DNA of 64,000 nucleotides from Tethya wilhelma (lineage: Eukaryota; Porifera; Demospongiae; Tethyida; Tethyidae). The notes below the pieces were generated by a model, which saw only the letters and a list, made by a program, of their open reading frames with translations, was not told the DNA's origin and made no database searches. Position numbers and translations under genes: made by a program. The stretch spans positions 6,160,182 to 6,224,181 of the forward strand of contig CAXIPT010000001.1 in assembly GCA_964030475.1 (NCBI GenBank). Reading direction: 5' to 3'. Below, piece after piece: positions 56,108 through 64,000 of this stretch; position 1 is the stretch's first letter; each line of letters opens with the position of its first letter.

Positions 56108-57254
56108 ATTAAAAGTGGAAGTATTTATGCAAATGTGTACATGTGTTTGTGGACATACAGATAATGTATGGAACATGTTCGTGAGAGTGTGTGCATGTGT
56201 GTGGGAAGGAGCACTGCCACACACTAATAGCAACTGGCCTGGAACCCATCCACCACAAAGGGACTCATGAAACACACACAGTAACCAATGCCAAAGGCTT
56301 CCTTACTGGCTGGAACTGTGAAGGGCTTCCAACAAAAGGACTCCAGATACACAATAGTAGTCTCAGTGACCTCCACAAATTAAGTAGTGAGCATATCAAG
56401 CCTTTCATGGCCATCACTGTATAGCTTTGAAGTGCTTGGGGTGTTTACTTACCCGTGATTGCCACCAGGCTTTTGTTTCCCCAGCTAGCAGTTCCTCTTT
56501 GAGAAAGATTAGTAAAGGGATTGATTATATTATTGAGAGTGTGTTGATAGCAAATACTGATAGCTTGTTTCCTGTTACTTTTTTTTTAAAACTTTGTGAT
56601 GGATATGTATGCTATAGTTACATGGACAACACACATGTATTTGCAACTACACACATTCTGTACATACCCAGTCCCTGTACATCACACTAGTTCTATAAAA
56701 TATTGCAGCTACATACGTAAAGAGATTTTTTTTCAGTATCACTTAGAATGCCATTCAAACCAGCTGTACAACACTCTCAGCGGCATTTGAGTATAATAGA
56801 GGTCACTTTAAACACACACTTGTGTTTACATTCTGCACCCTTACACCAGCCACCATGTCACACAATACAGAGTATACTACACATTGGTCTTGTTTGATCA
56901 ACATAATTCCTTAACATGGTTAACAATCCATTTGATCTGAAACAAGCAGTGGTTTTTGTGATTTTGGCTCCATAGCCGTATTATTAGCTGTATAGCTACT
57001 GATGTCTCTTTCTAATGATCGAATAATTGATGCCATTGTGATTAATTACTATAACTATGTCGGAGCTTGATCAACCATTGAGAGCAAGTACGATCCAATA
57101 GACAGCTACCCCAAGTTTGGCGTGCAAGTTATTAGGGAAAGCCATGCACTCCACTGCTAGCAAGAATTCATGCTGACCATCCTGACTCAAATAGTCAACT
57201 TGCCCAATTGAGTGTGTCATACATTTAACACTTGACATTCTCTCTTACCTTGAC
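56078..57254. other. Intergenic or terminal PGAP1 intron sequence
   Basis: Starts with a (GA)n tract (56078-56104). Short minus-strand segments near 56220-56330 and 56440-56512 have possible splice sites and could be the last PGAP1 exons, but no family motif confirms this. Confidence 0.4.
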
Positions 57255-57377
57255 CCGGTGTTTCTCTGGAGTGAGTTGTTATAGTATAGCATTGCTATGA
57301 CAACACAGCTTATTGCCAGGACAGCAGGGAAGTGAGGATCTGGATACAGAAATATTGAATACCTACGATTGTGCGAC

Positions 57378-57439
<62 letters not shown>

Positions 57440-60400
57440 AAGCATATATTCAAACACCCCACCTACATTTCAGAGAACGTTAAAAAGAGTAATTTCTCTA
57501 TAGTCTGCAACCAAATGAATGAGCTCACGCATATATTGGATTTTTACAAGATGCCTGCCTGGACGGACACCCACGAAGTTGCTTGGCCCCTAAAAATGGT
57601 TTTTGACAGCGATAGCCCAATGTCTACACCATTCATTGTAGAGCAATTAGCCGACTAAGGCTGCAATAATGAGCACAACAGAGAGCAGAGCACTCTGAAC
57701 AATTACGTCCAAGCACTGAGAGGGATTCGTCCATTCCAACAACAATCTACCAGGGGTGTAGCACAATGACATGCATGCAACAGATGGCTTCTTTGAGAAG
57801 GATTTTTCCTTTATTTATCTTCTTGGCAGGGAAAGCAACATGCTAATCTTACAAGGCTTTCCCGGCATCAGGATGGAAGATCAGGTTAGACAGCTAGTTT
57901 GGCTCATTCCAGCATAGTGGAGGAGATAACTACCAAGAATTTTGCTCATTAGTGGTTTCAATTGACACAAGGTCGTTCCCGGCTTTAAAATGTGCTGAAA
58001 CATCAGTCTGAGCATGTGTTGCAGTGCTGCTATATAAGGCATATTATTACCGTGATGTAATAACTTGATATACGATTACATGTGAGTCGTTATCGTATAC
58101 ATTTACAGGCTTGTTTTTCTCATGTTGCACAAGTAATCATGGTTGCACAATGATGTAATGTGTATAACTCTCGGGGAGATTCACTCCAAATATTACCTAA
58201 GACCTTTGACCCACGAAACCAGAGTAGGTGAGAGCAGAAGTTGAAGACAGACCAAAACACATCCTACCTCAACAGCATAATGGCTTGAAACCTGTACAGT
58301 AGAGAAGTCACAACAGTGGTATTGGTTGTTGATAGTGATTGGGTAATGGTCGTTAAATTCATAAACACTATATACCTGCAACAGAAAACCCAAGAGGAGA
58401 CACAGCAGGCCGAGACCACTGCATGCCAGTGAGCAGAGTAGAGATGCCAGTAGGAGCACTAGACAGAGGGGTCTGGCCATCCTGCCAAGGCACCACTGGG
58501 TACTTCTCACAAACAGGTACGTCACTTTAATCAAGGATTGTTGTAGCCCTCGGGCAATGAGGTGGATAACGACAGGGACCCATGCACACCACAGCCTCTC
58601 CACTGACCACACCTCCCAGTCAGTTCCAATCAACCAGCCACTCCTAGAGTAATGACACNAAACACCCCACCTACATTTCAGAGAACGTTAAAAAGAGTAA
58701 TTTCTCTATAGTCTGCAACCAAATGAATGAGCTCACGCATATATTGGATTTTTACAAGATGCCTGCCTGGACGGACACCCACGAAGTTGCTTGGCCCCTA
58801 AAAATGGTTTTTGACAGCGATAGCCCAATGTCTACACCATTCATTGTAGAGCAATTAGCCGACTAAGGCTGCAATAATGAGCACAACAGAGAGCAGAGCA
58901 CTCTGAACAATTACGTCCAAGCACTGAGAGGGATTCGTCCATTCCAACAACAATCTACCAGGGGTGTAGCACAATGACATGCATGCAACAGATGGCTTCT
59001 TTGAGAAGGATTTTTCCTTTATTTATCTTCTTGGCAGGGAAAGCAACATGCTAATCTTACAAGGCTTTCCCGGCATCAGGATGGAAGATCAGGTTAGACA
59101 GCTAGTTTGGCTCATTCCAGCATAGTGGAGGAGATAACTACCAAGAATTTTGCTCATTAGTGGTTTCAATTGACACAAGGTCGTTCCCGGCTTTAAAATG
59201 TGCTGAAACATCAGTCTGAGCATGTGTTGCAGTGCTGCTATATAAGGCATATTATTACCGTGATGTAATAACTTGATATACGATTACATGTGAGTCGTTA
59301 TCGTATACATTTACAGGCTTGTTTTTCTCATGTTGCACAAGTAATCATGGTTGCACAATGATGTAATGTGTATAACTCTCGGGGAGATTCACTCCAAATA
59401 TTACCTAAGACCTTTGACCCACGAAACCAGAGTAGGTGAGAGCAGAAGTTGAAGACAGACCAAAACACATCCTACCTCAACAGCATAATGGCTTGAAACC
59501 TGTACAGTAGAGAAGTCACAACAGTGGTATTGGTTGTTGATAGTGATTGGGTAATGGTCGTTAAATTCATAAACACTATATACCTGCAACAGAAAACCCA
59601 AGAGGAGACACAGCAGGCCGAGACCACTGCATGCCAGTGAGCAGAGTAGAGATGCCAGTAGGAGCACTAGACAGAGGGGTCTGGCCATCCTGCCAAGGCA
59701 CCACTGGGTACTTCTCACAAACAGGTACGTCACTTTAATCAAGGATTGTTGTAGCCCTCGGGCAATGAGGTGGATAACGACAGGGACCCATGCACACCAC
59801 AGCCTCTCCACTGACCACACCTCCCAGTCAGTTCCAATCAACCAGCCACTCCTAGAGTAATGACACCGATACGTATAATTATTTCACTGTACAGCTGTAC
59901 ATTCAATAGTCTAGTTTATATTATACAGCTCATTCTATGGGTGGCCTGGGAACGACGCTATAGATTTAATACATAATATATAGCGCCTCCACACTCCCAT
60001 CCCTATCATGATCATACTTTGGTTGCTAAGGAAAGACAGCCGTGGACCTTTACACGGGAGCATGCTTAGAAACAAGCTAAAATTCTACAGTACAATAGTA
60101 GCATGTACATTTGCACCAAGCCCACATGTCATCTACTGTTTCTTCCAAGAAGAAAAATTATGATGTACAAGTAAAAAACACATACCTTGAAAGTGTATAG
60201 ACAATGTAAATGTACAGTGGCTCAAGCTTCAGTTGTCTATCAGAGCCTGCCATACAGACAGCAGCCACCCACGGCAGTAAGAGAGGAGCATACAACACAG
60301 CAAGCCTCCTGAAAGTGGCCAGAGGGTCGACTGTAATGGAAACTTGCACAGGACAGCTGCTATTGCTCCAAACAAGAAGATACGGAGTAGTGTTTTGAGG

Positions 60401-61322
60401 AGCAGGCACCTATAAGAAAAGTCACGCACATGCAATGGTACACTATTATATCATCATGAAGATAACAGTGGAGAATATCTTACCAGTAGGTTTAATGATA
60501 TTGTAGCATTGTGCTGTCCAAGTGGTGAAGTAGTCAAGGGTGTGTGTGGATACCAAGGGGTCACCAAACCAGCTTGAACCCCACCACATGACGACGCAAT
60601 CACAGCTGTGTAGCCCTGCCATACCTAGAACATGTACATATGTGCATGTTGCTTGGTATTATTTTCAAGAGAGGTGTATAGGCATGGCCGTGTGTAGCAT
60701 TACAAGATTACCACCATACCTCATGCACACAGCTGCACTACACGTTACCATGCACAACAATAAGGTCAATTATTAGTACTAGGGTTAGATACCTCTGTCA
60801 AATCAGGCAAGGAGATGTTGAGCAGAGTACAGTGACCATTTGGCACTGTAATGGAGGTACCTAGAGATGGAAATGACATTAAAAGTAATGGATGGCCTAA
60901 CCACAAGTTCGTTCACGTGCACATAGGCTGGGGTCTGGAAGATAAACACCACCATATTCTATATCACAAAGCATTGTTCTCTGAGAATGTCCCACTCAGT
61001 GATACAGATGTACCCATATTGCTTTGTACCATGCCACTTGAGATGTGATTGTATTTCCATATGGTCACATTGCTGGAATAGCACAAATCCCTGAAATAGA
61101 GCGTAATATTTCTTTAAAGCAAAACAGTAATCATTGTCAAACATAAGTGCACACACGCTTCACACCTTTGCGGTGTATTTCATCTCTCTGGGCTGTGAGA
61201 GAACAACATGAGAAGCATCTGCAAACAGCTGCTTCACTTGTGGTGGTGCTAACAAGACATATTTCGTCACCGGCACTTTTGGTGGAAGCAGAGATGTCAA
61301 AGATGACAAGTCTGTACTGCAT

Positions 61323-61368
<46 letters not shown>

Positions 61369-63708
61369 ATGTGTGTGTGCGTATATGCGTGTGTGTGACA
61401 TCTGTAAAGTAAACACTTTTTTACACCATACCAATTAGCATTCTCTCCGACAACTGAACATCTATACATCCAAGATTTCTTCCCCTGTGAGAGAAAGAAG
61501 CCATGATTTAATGCATGGAATTGCTTCTAGAGAATTCACTGACAGTGTTTGAAGCAATTAAGAGTGTCTTGTTGCCATGGTGATCCAGTGGAACTGCAAA
61601 ATGACTCACACCACTCTTGTAGCCCTTTTGATAGAAGAGATGAGAACTCTCATGCTCAACAAATTGCATCTTTGTAGCATTCACTGAGGAGAAAAAAAAA
61701 AACAACAGAAACAAATAAACCAAACCACTAAGTAATACCATTATCACCTAACTACATCAAAGTAACTCACACATCACTCTGGTTGCTTTCTCACTCAATG
61801 AAGGGACTTCACGGCCCCTCTCTAAGAAGTGTCGAGCTACCTTCTCTCTCCTCTGCCCATCCTTGGTGAGCTCTCTGTCCTCCAGTAGATGAAACAGTAC
61901 CCTACTAAGAGCAAGCTGCACACGCCGACACCTGTAGAATACAACCACAATCAACAGTGACCAAGACCTGTGTGGCTGGGAGATACAGGTGTTCCAAATA
62001 GTTTTGGTTAAAACAGTGACAACAAAGCATGTGTAGAGCTAATAATATAATAATTATATGCAAGCCTTAGGTAAATATATATTTTATGGTGATATAATGG
62101 TTTAGCTTTCTTTTACAGCTGTTGAAAGCCCCTGAAAGACAGGCTGATAGCAGAGGGACAAGCTGAGACACTGCGAGGCTACAATGGATGGCAACATGTC
62201 ATCGTCTGTTGCTACAAGTGTGCATACTACAGTGCTCATGAATATTTATGTGCAACACATTACGATGAGAACTGGGTGGCATGTATTGTCAAACTGGTAT
62301 CAACCATGTTAGCAGCTGAACACCTCAGAGAGCAGTTACTATAGTGGTAATAGTACATTACAAATCAATGCATTTACCACACAACAGCCTGGTGATCAGC
62401 AGACACCCAGTTTCTTGGCACGGCAGGTGTCTGAAAATATAATGATTGAGAAACACATTAACTGTATGTATGTGCATACTACTGTACACGAATGTCCTAT
62501 ATAGAGCGTACAATATGTGTGCATACACCTATCAAGTATGAGAACCCTTTACGAGAGTCAGACTACTACTAATGGACATGTTGGCTGCTGGGAAAGTAAA
62601 GTGACAGCTGCTCAATACATGCATGTATCATAAAGGCGTACTGCTGTATGTAGGATACTCTATAGCAGGTAAATTTTTATTCAAATTGCCAAATCAAAAA
62701 ATTCGCCAAACAATTATATGCATATAAAGAATGCAGCGTGCAAGACTGAAATGCAAAATTTATAATATCGCCAATGATGCTAAAATGTGAATTTGCCAAA
62801 CTTAATGTTCACCAAATATTTACCTGCTATTATAATACGGTATTATATTGATTAAGGATCAAATTTCTAGATAAGCTAATAATATTATTAGCATAGAAAT
62901 AGGATGCATGGTCTTTTTTTAATCAACACATGCACAAGTTTCCATGGGAGAAAAGAGCTTTTTAACCTACCAGTCTTAGTTCTCTACAAACAATTTCAGA
63001 CCTAGGCAAACCCTCCCAGTGCCTGCTTAGGCAAGTATCTAGTAAATTAGCAAAAGGCCTATATAGTATATAGACCGACTGAATTTCATGCCTGTTACAT
63101 ACTGCAACAGCGATGGCTTGGGCTACAACGGTGAGGTGAGTGGGGATCATGATGTCCCTCTCTCCCCCGGCCACTGACACCAAGGTCACGTGATCCCCTG
63201 GAGTTCCATTGGACACCGAATGAGACCACTCCTGCAATTAGGATGATTTAATTATCAAACATTAGTACTGTACATGTACTAAATTTTTCCTTCTCCAGCC
63301 AACCTGATGAATGTTGTCATAAAATCGTTGAATCAAGTGATCAAATGCGAGAACTGTAATGGGAATATTTCGTATTTAATTTTGCACAGAAACAAATGTG
63401 ACATTGTAGAGAGTACAAGTTATGCTACATCATACCAGGACTCTTGAGAGGAGATGCCAGTGCAATGATGGTAGTCACAGTGGACCTGTTGAACTCAGAC
63501 CCTGGGAGAGTGTACAGAGCTTGAGCCACCAAACCACCCTGTAGGGGAAGAGACCAATGGGTAAAAGGTCGTCAAAGAAGAAAACACAAATGTATGAGAT
63601 ATTGTTCGGTGGTCACCATAGAGTGTCCAATGATAGCTATTGAAGTGGGTGGAGAGTCCATAGCAGAATAGAGGGACAGAATGTGTTTGATACACTTTGC
63701 CACATAAG
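57255..63708 (-). CDS. PGAP1: PGAP1-type GPI inositol-deacylase (partial; N-terminus outside window)
   Basis: Minus-strand exons from the right: 63617-63708, 63436-63539, 63304-63354, 63108-63234, 62379-62431, 61773-61934, 61510-61684, 61430-61493, 61168-61325, about 61030-61093, about 60790-60860, 60485-60628, 60185-60410, 59583-59854, 59483-59508 and 57255-57365. The serine-lipase nucleophile elbow reads AIIGHSM across a splice site into GGLVAQALYTLPGSEFN. Next come SVAGGERDIMIPTHLT and TPAVPRNWVSADHQAVVW, which match PGAP1, the ER membrane enzyme that removes the inositol-linked acyl chain from GPI anchors. The rest is luminal, followed by hydrophobic C-terminal segments (PLCLVLLLASLLCSLAC, HFPAVLAISCVVIAMLYY). 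The N-terminal exons lie beyond 64000. The 59483-59854 exons are also present at 58275-58646 in a duplicated block. Confidence 0.88.
57381..57436. repeat. (GA)n microsatellite
   Basis: On the minus strand it is a (CT)n tract just upstream of the acceptor for the PGAP1 exon at 57255-57365. Confidence 0.9.
57452..59866 (-). repeat. PGAP1: 1.21-kb tandem duplication across N at 58659 (PGAP1 membrane-segment exons)
   Basis: 57452-58658 and 58660-59866 appear identical at a constant offset of 1208 bp. Each includes the exon beginning SGWLIGTDWEVWSVERLWC. The single N at the junction and the absence of divergence indicate an assembly artefact more than a real exon duplication. Confidence 0.93.
61329..61366. 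repeat. (TG)n microsatellite in PGAP1 intron
   Basis: TG tract between exons 61168-61325 and 61430-61493. Confidence 0.9.
62656..62830. mobile_element. Palindromic MITE in PGAP1 intron
   Basis: atagcaggtaaatttttatt at the left and aaatatttacctgctat at the right are inverted ends. The interior has aattcgccaaac / gtgaatttgccaaac motifs. About 175 bp. Confidence 0.72.
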
Positions 63709-63850
63709 CTACATGACAGTAGAGTTAGAGGACATTTGATTATGAGCAAAGGTTAGAGTTCAAGACTCACCTGTCTGTTGCAGTAGTACACCTCCAAACA
63801 TACCAGACAACTCCTACAAACAGTTAAAACATAATCCTGTACTTGTTTTC

Positions 63851-63932
63851 ACCACACACATGCGCACACACATGCACATACACACACACATGCACACACA
63901 CAAGCACACAAGCACACAAGCACACACACACA

Positions 63933-64000
<68 letters not shown>
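63851..64000. repeat. (CA)n microsatellite at window end
   Basis: Interrupted then pure CA tract running off the window in a PGAP1 intron. Confidence 0.9.

Noticed and set aside
56191..56424. Plus-strand frame of 77 residues
   Set aside because: No homology recognised; minus-strand possible PGAP1 tail exons overlap it, and neither could be confirmed.
58193..59841. Two separate membrane-protein genes of 146 residues
   Set aside because: Both are the same PGAP1 exon read through into intron; the block is duplicated across an N.

Overview
The window is intron-rich animal DNA, AT-leaning and full of (CA)n/(CT)n microsatellites. The genes have canonical GT-AG introns and metazoan domain sets: a BEACH/WD40 neurobeachin-like protein, an Axin with RGS and DIX, an SLC38A10-like transporter, a PGAP1-type GPI inositol-deacylase and receptor-type tyrosine kinase pieces. 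Short palindromic MITEs, a death-domain protein with a 2A-like leader and the general gene style fit a non-bilaterian or other invertebrate. A demosponge is my best guess, but this is inference and not proven by the sequence.

Layout. 1-4767 (+): an incomplete NBEAL copy (copy A) that runs through the PH-like and BEACH domains and stops before WD40. 4824-7230: no gene seen. 7240-7929 (-): the C-terminal part of a retroelement. 7984-15360 (+): the upstream part of NBEAL copy B, with a Tc1-like transposon (8611-9606, -) in an intron. 15361-25124: a block absent from copy A. It holds a tyrosine-kinase pseudogene, a 1.6-kb long-TIR element, several MITEs and a two-exon minus-strand gene encoding a 2A-like leader plus a death domain. 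25125-28890 (+): BEACH C-terminus and WD40 of NBEAL copy B. 29511-33118 (-): SLC38A10-like transporter. 33468-47461 (+): a coiled-coil protein of about 1,520 residues, head to head with the transporter. 48309-55191 (+): Axin, with one internal exon and the last exon each duplicated. 57255-63708 (-): PGAP1, with one block of exons duplicated.

Assembly caution. Six single-N positions (11151, 13278, 19455, 49765, 54669, 58659) mark joins. Three of them separate near-identical tandem blocks of 0.57-1.4 kb and are most simply unmerged contig ends or haplotypes. The two NBEAL copies diverge exactly at dispersed repeats, so mis-joining through repeats is as likely as a real rearrangement.

The genes look like unrelated housekeeping and signalling loci: vesicle trafficking (NBEAL), amino-acid transport, Wnt scaffold (Axin) and GPI-anchor remodelling in the ER (PGAP1). 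The most unusual item is the minus-strand gene at 21332-22106. It predicts a short hydrophobic leader ending in a canonical 2A ribosome-skipping motif, spliced in frame to a lone death domain.
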